A stretch of DNA of 64,000 bases from Sporothrix humicola. Taxonomy: Eukaryota; Ascomycota; Sordariomycetes; Ophiostomatales; Ophiostomataceae. The position numbers and the translations under genes are program-made. The notes under the pieces are model-generated. The model ran no database searches. It was not told the DNA's origin and was given only the letters and a program-made list of their open reading frames with translations. Shown here piece by piece: positions 53,144 through 64,000 of this stretch (position 1 is its first letter; each line of letters begins with the position of its first letter). The stretch covers positions 1 through 64,000 of the forward strand of contig WNYE01000126.1 of the NCBI GenBank assembly GCA_021396245.1, written 5' to 3'.

Positions 53144-54781
53144 ATGGCTGCCGATGCAGCAAAGCACACCGTCGAGGATGACATCGCCAACGAAAAACAC
53201 GGCGGACCTCTCGCGGGCGGCGATGTGGCTGTTGCTTCTGCCGCGCTCGCCGACGCCATCCGCCGCGAACATGAGCTGACATTCCGCGATGCCGTCCGCC
53301 TGTACCCAGCGGCCATCGGCTGGTCGGCCTTTGTTTCGATCGGCGTGATCATGCTGGCGTTTGACCCGCAGATTCTCGGCGGTTTCTTTGCGACACCGCG
53401 CTTCGAGCAAGACTTTGGCTACTTCTACGATCCCGACAACGAATACATTATCAGCGCGCCCTGGCAGAGCGGCCTCTCGCTCGGCAACCCCATTGGCCAG
53501 GTCTTTGGCGCGCTCTTTGCGAGTTACCCCATGGACCGTTTCGGGCGCAAGCTGACATTTGGCGCCTGTGTCGCGCTGACGGGCTGCCTCGTCTTTATCC
53601 AGTTCTTCTCGCGCTCGCTGTCCACGCTTCTCGTCGGCGAGTTGCTGGGCGGCCTCGTGCTCGGCTGTTATGTGGTCATTGCCCCCGCCTACGCATCCGA
53701 GGTGTGCCCCATGGCTCTGCGCGGCCATCTCACGTCGTACGTGAATCTGTGCTTTGTGATCGGCCAACTTCTCGGCAGCGGAGTCACGGCCGCCACCGAG
53801 AACCTCGACAGCCGCTGGGCCTACTCAATCCCCTTTGCGCTCCAGTGGTTCTGGGTCGTTGTTATCCTGCCGGGCATGTTTTTTGTGCCCGAGAGTCCGT
53901 GGTGGCTGGTGCGCCAGGGCCGCACGGCCGACGCCGAGGCCGTTCTGCGCCGTTTGGCCTCGTCCAAGCCACCTTCGCAGCCTGGCGGAGCCTCCGTCGA
54001 CATTGCAGCCACTCTGGCGGCCATTACCGAGACAGACCGTCTGGAGCAGGCGCTCGAAGCCGGCAGCACATACATGGACTGCTTCCGTGGCATCAACCTC
54101 CGGCGCACGGAAATTGCAACGGGCGTCTACTGCACCCAGGTCCTGAGTGGCATCTACATGATCAACTTCATTACTGTCTTCTTCAGCCACGGCGGCCTGT
54201 CCACGAAAACAGCGTTCGACATGAGCATCGGCTTCCTGGCCACTGGCTTTGTTGGCACAATCGTCTCGTGGTTCTTGATCCTGCGCTGGGGCCGCCGCAC
54301 TCTCTTTCTCGCAGGCCTCGTTGGCCTCACGGTCCTCATGTTCCTGGTGGCCATCCTCGACTGTGTGCCGCGGCCCTCCAATGGCGGCAACAGCCTTGAC
54401 TGGGCCGAGGCCGGCCTGCTGCTTGTGTGGAATTTTGTGTACGACCTGTCCATTGGTCCCGTGTGCTTCGTCATCATCTCCGAGTGCTCGGCTACGCGTG
54501 TGCGCTCCAAGAGTATTGCTGTCTGCACGGCTGCACAGGGCGTCCTGGGCATCATCATGACCGTGGCCATCCCGTACTTGATCAACCCCGACCAGGCCGA
54601 TGCGCGTGGAAAGGTGGGGTTCTTCTTTGGCGGTCTCACAGTGTTTTGCCTTGCATGGACGTACTTCCGCGTCCCTGAGACTGCTGGTCGCACATACGAA
54701 GAGCTGGATCTACTCTTTGATCAGCGAGTGCCGGCTCGCCAATTCAAGGGATACCAGTTGGATGGTATGGGTGAAGAGTAG
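53144..54781 (+). CDS. MFS sugar transporter, maltose/alpha-glucoside permease-like
   Basis: A single exon encodes 545 aa, the usual size of fungal sugar porters, with about 12 membrane helices and cytosolic ends. Sugar-porter signatures are the D-R-x-G-R-K loop (MDRFGRK) between helices 2 and 3, the Glu-containing ASEVCPMALRG after helix 4, PESPWWLVRQGR after helix 6, the WGRRT loop between helices 8 and 9, and PETAGRTYEELDLLF after helix 12. The PESPWWL form and the overall length favour the alpha-glucoside (MAL) branch. The substrate cannot be set from sequence alone. It should sit in the plasma membrane and use proton symport, as known for the family. It is convergent with the acetate-family transporter. 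Confidence 0.92.
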   Translation: MAADAAKHTVEDDIANEKHGGPLAGGDVAVASAALADAIRREHELTFRDAVRLYPAAIGWSAFVSIGVIMLAFDPQILGGFFATPRFEQDFGYFYDPDNEYIISAPWQSGLSLGNPIGQVFGALFASYPMDRFGRKLTFGACVALTGCLVFIQFFSRSLSTLLVGELLGGLVLGCYVVIAPAYASEVCPMALRGHLTSYVNLCFVIGQLLGSGVTAATENLDSRWAYSIPFALQWFWVVVILPGMFFVPESPWWLVRQGRTADAEAVLRRLASSKPPSQPGGASVDIAATLAAITETDRLEQALEAGSTYMDCFRGINLRRTEIATGVYCTQVLSGIYMINFITVFFSHGGLSTKTAFDMSIGFLATGFVGTIVSWFLILRWGRRTLFLAGLVGLTVLMFLVAILDCVPRPSNGGNSLDWAEAGLLLVWNFVYDLSIGPVCFVIISECSATRVRSKSIAVCTAAQGVLGIIMTVAIPYLINPDQADARGKVGFFFGGLTVFCLAWTYFRVPETAGRTYEELDLLFDQRVPARQFKGYQLDGMGEE

Positions 54782-55399
54782 GGTGTTTGGGTGGAATTTG
54801 TCGACATACCTCAGTGTGGTGGTGTCTGATTCTAGAATGGAACCTTCAGTACTTTTCTTGCCTTTTTACCGTCTTCTAATTTCTCGCTTCAGTTTTTTTT
54901 CGTTTCCTTTCTTTTCTTCTCTTCTTCTTTTTTGTTTGGTCTGGACTATTTATCCTGCTACTGTTATGGGTAATGGCAGCGGTCCAAGGGGCAGTGGTAA
55001 TGGTGGAGATTGTTGATTTGCTTTTTTTTAAATTATTATTTTCCTGTAGTTCAGGATTTTTATACTGTAAAATTTTATTAATAGGCCATAATGCATCCCT
55101 TTTCGGAGAGTGTGGTATAATAAATAAGTAGAGAGGCAAAGAAGAACAAAAGTAAACAACACTGAACAATGCCCCATAAAAAAAAACCATCCCCTTTCAA
55201 GAGAGACTCCAAGCCCAAACAACCCAAGAGACTTTTTTTTTTGGCAACAGTAACTTGTGCGATGGACAATCGTCTTGAACTTCATTCTCTCGTGGCGATT
55301 TCAGCCAAGAGGCGTCCGTGAAAGAACAAAGTCAGTAATCATAATGACAAGGGTGCCGCGGCTGGACCCATACGCATCGCCGTTGCAGAGGCATCAAAT
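54782..55399. other. Convergent 3' spacer
   Basis: This 618-bp spacer between the two transporter genes is T-rich on the left and contains A and T runs near 55180 and 55235. No gene is seen. Confidence 0.6.
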
Positions 55400-56486
55400 T
55401 TAGTCCTGCTTCTCGTCGGCCAGGTCCTTGTTGGTGTCGGGCCAGAAGTGGCTCAGATCACCAATGGGGAAGGGAAGGGGGAAGCGCATTTCGGCGGCAA
55501 TCATGACAGTCTCGAGGTACCAGCCGAAAGTAGCAGCCGCGAACAGCAACGCACCGCCAGTCTTCTGGAGCGTGATAGCACCGTCAACATCGCCAAAGGA
55601 CAGGCGCCAGTAGCAGCCAGACATGACAAAGATGAAGGCGATGAGGATGACGTAGATGGTCAGGAACACAACGTTGATCTTGAGCGTGAAGATGGCCAGA
55701 GTGGTGATGGCGAAGCCCCAGACAAGCAGGAACAGCGCCAGGGCAGCATTCCAGGCAGGCGAAGCAGTGCCAGTCGGGTCATCTGCGGTCACAAAACCGG
55801 CACTGAGGTTGAGCGTCGGGAGCTGCAAGAGACCGAAGGAGAGCCAGAAAGTTCCAAAGAGGCCCATGGTCATCATAGAAAAGAAGTTACCCATGATCCT
55901 ATGCATGCGTTAGACTGATACGAGCGAGATGTGAGCCATGGTCAACTTACCACTCGAAGATCATGCCGAGAATGAGCAGCATAGCGCCGAAGAAGAAGAT
56001 ACCGCTAACGAGAGGACCTATGTCAGAAGATGCCGAATATATGGAATAGCAGACAGGTTCACGGTATATACAGAACGACTTACACAATGGGAGACGCACC
56101 CGTCGCGCCACCCCAGCCCATAAGAATCATGCTGAAGGAGTAGCCAGCGATGATGAAGCTAGACATGCGTTAGACACAGTTGTTCGCCTGATACGAGCTG
56201 GATGTGAGCCACGATCAACTTACCCAAGGAAACCAAGAGGTGTAGGGTTGGCATAACGCTTAATATTGTTGCCAGCATGGGGCACCTTCGGCGTGAGGTA
56301 AAGCTATATGGCACATTAGTATCCGAGCAATTATGACGACGATGGCAGGCGTCTCCCCCGATGTTCAATGGCACGAACCTTCTCAAACATTTCCGGAGAC
56401 ATGGTCACAGCCGTCTGGGTCCGGTTAAGGCCCTTCTCCTCGTCGAGGACAGACGAGCTGCCGTTCTGGCCGTTCTGGTGAGACAT
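55400..56486 (-). CDS. GPR1/FUN34/YaaH-family acetate transporter
   Basis: There are five exons, 56379-56486, 56224-56303, 56084-56158, 55951-56004 and 55400-55898, all joined by GT-AG introns and in frame. The product is 271 aa. The N terminus is a soluble segment of about 55 residues (MSHQNGQNG...). The family signature NPTPLGFLGF then leads into six membrane helices. The third is followed by FFFGAMLLILGMIFEWIMGN, matching the family's G-x-E-W-x-x-GN motif. It ends in a short acidic tail. Members move acetate or similar small carboxylates, or signal ammonium/acetate, at the plasma membrane. Introns 2 (56159-56223) and 4 (55899-55950) are almost the same sequence, while introns 1 and 3 differ. 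Expression under acetate or carbon stress is typical of the family and not shown here. Confidence 0.93.
55899..55950 (-). repeat. Intron 4 of the acetate transporter, introner-like copy B (52 nt)
   Basis: The intron begins GTAAGTTGA and ends GCATGCATAG. It shares TGGCTCACATC, GCTCGTATCA and GTCTAACGCATG blocks with intron 2, in the same order. Intron 3, which lies between them, is unrelated. Confidence 0.85.
56159..56223 (-). repeat. Intron 2 of the acetate transporter, introner-like copy A (65 nt)
   Basis: The intron begins GTAAGTTGA and ends GCATGTCTAG. It aligns with intron 4 over its whole length: 46 of 52 aligned bases are identical, with one 13-base insertion. Flanking exons show no such similarity. 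Confidence 0.85.
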
Positions 56487-59035
56487 GGTGATGGATGCCG
56501 TAACGATGTATGATGGAGATGGATGATGGATAGCATATATTGTCGGGCAAGAATGATGATATCAGATTTGAGGGGCCGTCACGGCGTTGATATAGCACAA
56601 TAAACAGAAAGGGGTATCGTTGGAATAATGAGGAAGAAGAAAACAAGAAGGAGATGGAGAGTCGATATGAGTTGTAGGCTTGTAATCGAGCACGAGGAAA
56701 GAAATAACAATCAACAAAAGGGTCGTGGGACAACGCGATTACTTATAGTCAAGTCGAGGAATGCCACCTCCAGGAAACAGCCCAACCCTGAATCCAGAAA
56801 AATAGGGGATCGTCTCAGTATCCCAGCTGCCCCAGGCAAAAGTAAAATGAAAAAGGAAAATAAGAAGAAAAGGACATAACACAAACAAGACATGGGTCTA
56901 ATACACTGTTCCCCAGGTTCCATATCCCATCACCCCCACAGACCGAGCCAGACCAGGCCAAGACGAGCATGCGACATCCGGGGCGCGACAGAAGCAAATG
57001 GCCAGTCAGACAAAGCCCAGGGGGCAAGACGGGGCAGGATGGGCGTGTTCAAATGGGGAAAGACAATGAGGAGACGGGGAGATGTGCAGACTAGTTTGGT
57101 GGCTGGACAAATAGGGGAGTCGACAACAAGATGAACAAGCTCACGAACTCCTCCAAACGAACAGGCGTGTCCTCTGGGTGGGCCGTGGCCGCTTGGGTCT
57201 GTTTGAGTACGAGGTACAAGCTAAAGCGCCTGGCCGGACACTGCCCGCCTTGTATTTCAATGTTGGAGATAATCTGGGGTAGCCCGGCAAGAAAAAGGAA
57301 GAAGAAGAAAAAATAACAAATATACGCAAGACACTTAAAGACCACACAGCTCAATAGCGCCAAACACAACAATGGATAAAGGTTGCTGCAGGCTGCACGA
57401 GCAGAAACAGAGGCCAAAATAGCGCCGGCTGACCTGACCGGCGCGCGCAGCGTTTCCAAATTGGAGCTTGGCTTGGCCTGTGAGTGGTATCGTGTCGTGG
57501 AGCTGGCAGTGGTTCAGTTGGAGAAAAGCAGATGCGGCTCCGCACGATCTACCGCGGTAGCTCCGTACAACCGATGTCGAGAAACTACCTGTTACTCTCA
57601 CGCGCACCGCATCTTGTCTCAGTGAGGATCTAGGTCAACCAGGCTGCTGGATTGTTTTTGTACTTTGACAAGTAGCTCGTTTTAGGGAGAGAGGGGGTGT
57701 TGCCGATGCGGGAAACGACGTTGACAAGGGATTGCCGGCGCTCTGGGGATGTGGAGAAGTCCACAAGGGATGGGGAAAGAGACACAAAAGATGAATAAAA
57801 AAGAGGAGGAGAAAGAAGAAGGAAAAGGGGGGAGCGTGATTAGACAACCGACGACGCTGGAGATCAGCTACTGGGCGCACCGTCAGCGGTGAGATGGCAC
57901 TCTTGGTTCATATGGAGCGGTTGAGCAATCGAGGGGAACAGTGGCGACAACCTCCGTTAGCAAAGATGAAATTGACGAGAATCAACACAGGAACTCTATG
58001 TGCGCGGAGAGAAAAGCCAATGCATCTTAAATGAGACCAAAGTGAAGACATAAAATGCAGGCACGGCCGACGATGCGAACATCGAAATCCACTGCAATGC
58101 ATGTATGGAATATGTATGTATGGAGTATGTACGACGTACTCGGTACGTTGTTCATGTACAGTCGCACCTGCCCTACGAAGCTTAATCTCTCCTTCTTGAG
58201 ATACAGGGAACTGGGTCAAGGCAGGCACGACCCGCCTCCACTTATAACTAACAGTAGGAGTACGGAGTAGTACTAGTAACTCCATGCCATCGACCCCAAA
58301 TCCAGCACAATGGGAGCAGTAACAAGAAACCCCAAAAAGCAGGTCACTTTTCAACTGCGATACACCGCAAAGATACTTTGGCTTTGTTGTTCCGCAGACC
58401 CACCCCCACAGCAGTAGCTCCCGAACCCCATAAATTTCCCCATTTGTCTAAACATCTGGGGGAAAAAAAAAAATAACTTTCCTGTCTGGGGTATTCAGAC
58501 GACACCAATAAATGTCACTTTACGGAGGTCCCACCTGTGGAAAGATGGCCAACGCCGGCTCGTCGGCCTCCAATCCTCCCGTTCCCCACAACGAACCCCA
58601 GGCCCAATCCCAGTTCCATTACGGAGAATTCACTGACCGCTGAATCGGCTGTCCTGCATCGACAGCTCTGATCGAAAACACTTTACAAACAGCACAAAAT
58701 TTACCGAGGGAAATGGTCGAACAGACTGTTTGGAACGGATCCGAATCGGAGCACAAAGCATCTCGATCAGTTTGAGGAAGGGGGCTGCGTTCATGTCTAC
58801 AGACCCTTGATCGGACAATCGTCTTCACCTTGGCCTTGCCAGGTCCCCTCTCCGGGACATTATGGTCCTCCGCACGGATCTGACATCCACCGCTTATGGT
58901 GTCCTGTCTTGTGTTTAGGAACAGTCTCGTAGAATTTTTAAAGGGGAAACGGTGGCCATGCAGAAACTAAATCTTGGCAAAACCGAGCCTTTCTTCTCGT
59001 GGTCTGCCTCTTCTTCGTTGTTGTTCCTTGTCTTT

Positions 59036-59081
<46 letters not shown>

Positions 59082-62000
59082 CCTCTCGTCGATCAGCGGA
59101 CAATGAGGGTCCTCTGAACATCCGCTTTTGCGGGGAATTTGCTGTCCTCTCATTGCTCCAGCGGACTGCACACACGCACCAACAGGAACATAACACATAG
59201 CAAGCACTCCATACTTCTGTGAGCTTACTAGTTTGTCACCCAACGCCATGGAGGCGTGCTGTGCGGGGAAAGACTCCGTCACCGGGCGATTCCACCTGGC
59301 GCATCCACTCTCTGCTTCATCTATTGCTTTGCAGAAGCGACGAAATTGGGGTAAGAAGCATGAAGAGGGTGTAATTTTTCTTGTACCGGCCTCGTCTGCT
59401 CACCTGCACGGCGCCTTGGTTGGATCTGCAGCCGGAACTAGCACTGGATAGCTCGCTATATGGTTTTGGTAGGCACATCTCAGGCCAGCGCAGCGTTGGG
59501 TTGTTGTACAGCAACCCCAGAAAACATGCCAGCACTTGACCAGTCGCCAGGCCATCTACTCCGCAGATTGGTATATTTTCACTGAGCTACCACCCAGACA
59601 CTGTACTAAGAACCTCCAAGAACGGACGAGCGGATGGTCTGGCCTGTATATTGGCGTGAGAACAGCGCTGTCTATAGCTTCTCACTCAAAGGGCCATGAT
59701 TAGTCCAGCTACAGCCGCTTTTGTCCTCAATTTAGCTTTTCTTGTTCCCCTTCTCTCTCTCCCTCAGTGTGTGTGTGTGTTTACCGTTTACTGTTTACTG
59801 TTTTTACTCACCATGCCTCTACTTTTTTCATGCCCACAAGTGCTCTCTTTTCTTCAATCTTTTATTTTCATAAAGCCTTCAAATTGTGGAATCTAGTGGA
59901 TTTATCTCACCTCAAACCACCTTAGCTAGCAAATCAGTCGTGACTTTTTTTTTTTGAGAACATAGCAGCCATTCTGTTTCCCCGAGTCTTCATCACAATA
60001 TACGTAGACTTTCACCTTATCTTTCATCAAAGACCGAAAAGGACGGTATGCACTTAAATTTCTGAACCTATTTTTGTTCCCCTCACAGAACCTTTTTGGT
60101 CAGTTGTAAGCCATCAGCACCATTTGAAGGTCTCGTACATCTTTGAAATGCTCGCCATCTCCTCATCCGCTTTCTAAACGTTAAATCACTCGAGATCGTC
60201 ACCCCCGCATTCAGCAAACGGGAGGGGGCTGAACTGAGCACGGGTTAAGAAACTACGAGACACCAAGAATGAAAGGAGAAGGGGAATAAGTGAGGGGACG
60301 GCTAGAACAAACTCACAAAGCCGAGGATAGCGGTTGTTTGGCAACGCTGCTCACTAATCTGACAAAAAAGGTACGTGTGATATGAAGGGGTTATCACTCT
60401 GAATATCACTCAAAAACTGGATTGGGTTAACTCAGATACCACTCCAGAGGAGCCTGGCGGCATGGTGGCCAAGAGAAAAGGGGAACATGGCCGAAAAGGC
60501 CGCCTCTGGTTGAGTTCATTTTCCCCAAGCCCTCTCGGCTCTTCGCGAGACGATTACACACAAACCTCACGACTCTGAAAATGAAAAGTGGACCGATGAT
60601 ACAAATAAAATAAACAAAATAGAGAAAAGGAGAAAAAGAATGAAAATGAAGACGCGAGGGACATGTGCAAGGAAAAGAGGCCAGTAAAATGGCCGTAGTA
60701 AAAGCCAGTTGCAAAACGTACACCATGTCGTCTTCATAAGATCCCAAATAAATGTATCAGGGTTTGCATCGAGAGTTATCCTAAGCCTGTTACAATTCCA
60801 CAAGTACGGAACCCACAGAAAACGTCAATAGGCACGTTAGTAAGTACTCCTATGATCCTTAACTGGCCACATTTCAATTCCCAGGGGTCATGCAGGGCAC
60901 ATTATTTTCTGGTTTCCTTCCTTGTCTAATACATGTGTTTTGGTGCATGTCGCTTTGGAGTGCAATATAGTATCTAGTCAGGCCGTTGTGAAGACCCAAG
61001 GAACAGTGAGCTAGAGTTGTTGGTTCTGATCATATACTGAGGGCCCGCCCTTGCTCAACAGGCTTTGGCGATAAAATAGTGTCACCAAAATTATGTGCTA
61101 CCAAAAGGGAAAATAGAAATTACGTAGCGTGGGTCGAAGGCCTTATTTAACTACTTGTATTTAATTTCGCAGATGTCCCTGACGTTTGTATCGTGGTGTG
61201 GCAGGTTTTTGTTTACACGGCTTAACGCGTCGAAGCTTTACCGGTCCCTCCGCAAGCGTGTCCTGGTAGTATTCAAACTCACGTATCAAATAAAATAGGT
61301 TCCGTCGTCACCTGTTTCATTATTACGTTATCATTGTGGTAGAGACATACCCATGGCAGAAATTGAACCCTTTACAAAATAGAGAAGAGAGAGAGAGAAA
61401 GCTGCCGTTGCCTGAACCAAAACGTATACAGTACGCCATGAGATGTGAGAATACGATACCAAGAGGAGATTAGGGGCCCCCAAATATGCAAATCAGCGGT
61501 TGTTTTCTACATTCCGATGTTTTCACAGCACTGACTAGGGTTGGGGCCAATACAGCTCTTTGAAATGATGTCTCGCGGTCCAGACTGGCTGATTTATGTA
61601 AACCATGGCCACCGTAGCAAGACAAATACAGCAATTAGACCTTTGTCCAATCTCTGCACGGCCATTTTAGAACTATGATTTGCAAGTGTCGTAGATACGG
61701 GACCAGAAGCAGATAGGAGAAAATATTTGTTGTGCCCTCCACCTAATCTCCTAGACCTGGGGCCACGTTATACAATTTCGGATATTGCCTCGACTATTAT
61801 GAGGTGTGGATAGAAATTTACAAAGAGACAGGCGGGTCTACATATGGTTGACACCCTCTTTTACATGTCGCCGAAAATTCCCAGCGGTGAGTCAAGTCTC
61901 GATGTCACATTTGATTTTCAAGCAAGGTAACATCCCAAAACGAGGCAACGCAGCAATATAGTCGCAAAGCGAGACAGGCCAAATCAAATCTAATCACAAT

Positions 62001-64000
62001 CCTGTTGCACGTCGGTAGCAAAACGAATTTTTTATTTTTTTAAATCAATGATACAGCCAAGTCAAATATGTAGGCTCGTATGCTTGTTCACAAAAAGCAA
62101 TAAGAGACTCTGTATTCTATCGAACTGTGCGTTTCTCCCCCTCCTTTGTTATCTCCACGACAGACGACTCAACCTTCCCTTGCTGGTGTTAGAAAATTAC
62201 AGTGACCGGATCGACGCCGGTTTAGGGCGAGCGGAACAGCAACTTTTCGGGTGATCGAGCATTACAAGGCGAGTATTTTTGCCCCGTTCTGCTCCCATAA
62301 ACAAGGTCTCCAGGCCATGCTGCCCAAGTATTGCAAACAGCCACATGCCCGTCCAAATAATCAAACAACAATGATATAGCATACACATACAAAATGCCAA
62401 TGTGTTTTTATTTCTGATACAACAAACAAAATACAATATCGTCGTCAGTAGTGTCGTTCTCTACGTTTACAACAGAGAAACTAATCTACTACGTCCGGTA
62501 TCCTTTATCCCCAGTCTTTCACTGCTGACATTCTTCGTCCCATCTAACCAAAACGTATTTGTTCAGTAGTCACTGCCGACATCCAGATGGGGAAGAACAA
62601 AACCTTCCTCAACAGTCCGCGCACGCTTACGCCCACTTACACACATTTAGACACACAGAATAGTAAACAGGCACGCACAATATGTCTGTCGCAAGAGGCG
62701 ACTCGCAACTCATCGCCATTACCAGACATCATCCTCAAAGTGCCCAGACCCCGACAAAAGGACTCGCCTCCGAATGAGGACGAGATGACCTAAGTGCAAC
62801 ACGCCCATACCAGATGCCAGCAATATCTCTGCTGGTATCTTATAGGCGTGTTCCCAGCAGGCAAGGCAATGCCCGATGAGAGGAAGGCTTACTTTCAGCA
62901 AGAAGCTGTGTGATATCCATGCTTACGTCCGCTGCATGCATTCAACACTGCAAAGCTTTCACTACCAGCCGTCCCTCACGACAACTGACCGTCACGCCCT
63001 GGCCATGGTCCACGCCGTGAGGGCCAATGACGACAGCAGCCTTGTCGATCCAGCACAAAAAGTGCGCGTTTCCGACCTCCAGTCTCGTGAATCTATGGCA
63101 CCATACCAATATAACAAGTCCTCAACGACAAACGGATAGGTTGGTCGCCGCCGATTTATGTTTGGGAAGCTGTAGAATCTTTGTCCGTTTCCATACGTCA
63201 GACTTCAGTTCCTCTAACGTTGAGTAGCACTGCCCATACTTACAAAAGTAGGCCAGCTTGCCACGTCTGACAGTGCAATACACGAAGCTCACCAAGGAGA
63301 CTTCGTTCGGATTTGCCTCCATAATGGCCTCGGGTAGTCCTCGAGACTAAACTGCTGGGCTCAAAGGCAGAATCTGAATTCTTGTGCGATATCTCTGGTA
63401 GGCAAAGTGTTTCCATCTATTTCCTCCCTTTGCATATCTCTCCTCGCCAATGGTTCTGTTGAAAGAAATGCGCGAAATGCAAACAACTCCTCCACACAAT
63501 TACCGGCACCAGCCAGGAAAGAGGTTCATACCTTAGAACTTTGGCAGATCCAAGGATTCCAAGGATAGACATATCGAGCATTAGATAGATTGTGTGTTAG
63601 ACCAGCTATTGCTAATGCGCCCGGCACGGCTCTATGAGCAATGTCGTCCCCGGAAGAGTTGCTGAAGATCCCGTACATATTGCCGGCCAAACGCTTTAGG
63701 TACATATATCCAGGACGAGCTGGTGCTATCCACAAGGCATATGCCAGCCTATGATGGAGGAGAGGCCAGAGTGCAAAGGTAACAATTTTCAACAGCCCTG
63801 GATTCGGGTAATCACCATCATCAAGTAATCACTGGACGACAAGTTGTGCACAACTGCCTTTATATGCACCAAAATAAGCAGAACAACAGAACAAGCCTTG
63901 GAACATAACGAAGAATACGGGCTGCAATAGGATAGCGCAGTACAGTCCGAGATCAGGAGGAACCGCTAGTCGGACAAGACTGTCCCTGGCTTTTGTCAAC
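56487..64000. other. 7.5-kb gene-poor region
   Basis: No gene is supported. The first few hundred bases are the promoter of the acetate transporter. A (CT)20 microsatellite lies at 59040-59079. Short tandem TATG-rich sequence lies near 58095-58130. Open frames are short and compositionally random, apart from a minus-strand frame at 63526-63820. That frame has protein-like composition and a possible donor site but no clear gene model. No tRNA or rRNA was recognised. Confidence 0.5.
59040..59079. repeat. (CT)20 microsatellite
   Basis: Perfect CT dinucleotide repeat, 40 bases. Open frames reading Ser-Leu or Glu-Arg repeats here are products of the microsatellite. Confidence 0.95.

Noticed and set aside
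58952..59282. Ser-Leu and Arg-Glu repeat frames
   Set aside because: They come from the CT microsatellite.
61330..61395. tRNA-like B-box (GGGTTCAATTTC) on the minus strand
   Set aside because: The box lacks the final CC, and no matching acceptor stem or A-box folds around it.

Overview
The window is nuclear DNA from a filamentous ascomycete (Pezizomycotina, probably Sordariomycetes). The evidence is short GT-AG introns of about 49-82 nt with CTGAC/CTAAC-like branch sites, GC-rich codon use, pyrimidine-rich leaders, Zn2Cys6 regulators, a fungal rhodopsin-fold membrane protein, and several secreted low-complexity wall-type proteins. Genes are single units on both strands, with no operons. I support 20 genes plus one uncertain gene or pseudogene. 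There is one assembly gap (97 N at 15108-15204). I found no rRNA, convincing tRNA, CRISPR array or virus.

Left third (1-24.7 kb). A secreted, Kex2-site-bearing Cys/Gly-rich protein (2059-3648, -) is followed by a fungal rhodopsin-domain membrane protein (5122-6283, -), a Zn2Cys6 regulator (9224-10762, +), a conserved secreted protein with a collagen-like insert (10918-12462, -) and two short-chain dehydrogenases (13138-14230, - and 15746-16498, -). Between the two dehydrogenases lies a probable non-autonomous Helitron (14772-15557). It carries a 9-bp tandem array broken by the gap. Next is a glycine-betaine module: betaine aldehyde dehydrogenase (17849-19378, -) and choline oxidase (21279-22931, +), transcribed divergently and both ending in PTS1-type peroxisomal signals. 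A second Zn2Cys6 regulator (23292-24744, +) is adjacent.

Middle (24.7-45.3 kb). An unrecognised AGQAP-repeat protein or pseudogene (about 24953-26253, +) comes first, then an F-box protein with a nucleotidyltransferase-like motif (27862-29778, +), a membrane-anchored GH17 beta-1,3-glucanase of BtgC type (32644-35214, +), a conserved nuclear protein (36261-37506, +), a GRIP-domain golgin with a 9-nt first exon (37808-41343, -), the ER-junction protein lunapark (42178-43537, +) and a SREBP-type bHLH factor (44164-45313, -). The last shows a frame discontinuity in a CAA/CAG repeat.

Right part (45.3-64 kb). This holds a secreted AA8/DOMON cytochrome-like protein (47802-49103, -), a phospholipase/carboxylesterase (50522-51355, -), an MFS sugar transporter (53144-54781, +) and a five-exon GPR1/FUN34/YaaH acetate-family transporter (55400-56486, -). 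Two introns of the acetate transporter are nearly identical to each other. The last 7.5 kb is gene-poor.

Functionally, choline oxidase and BADH form one pathway (choline to betaine aldehyde to glycine betaine). Golgin and lunapark share a divergent promoter and both serve the endomembrane system. The MFS and acetate transporters are convergent carbon-uptake genes. Other adjacencies look incidental. All functional calls come from motif reading; no database search was run.
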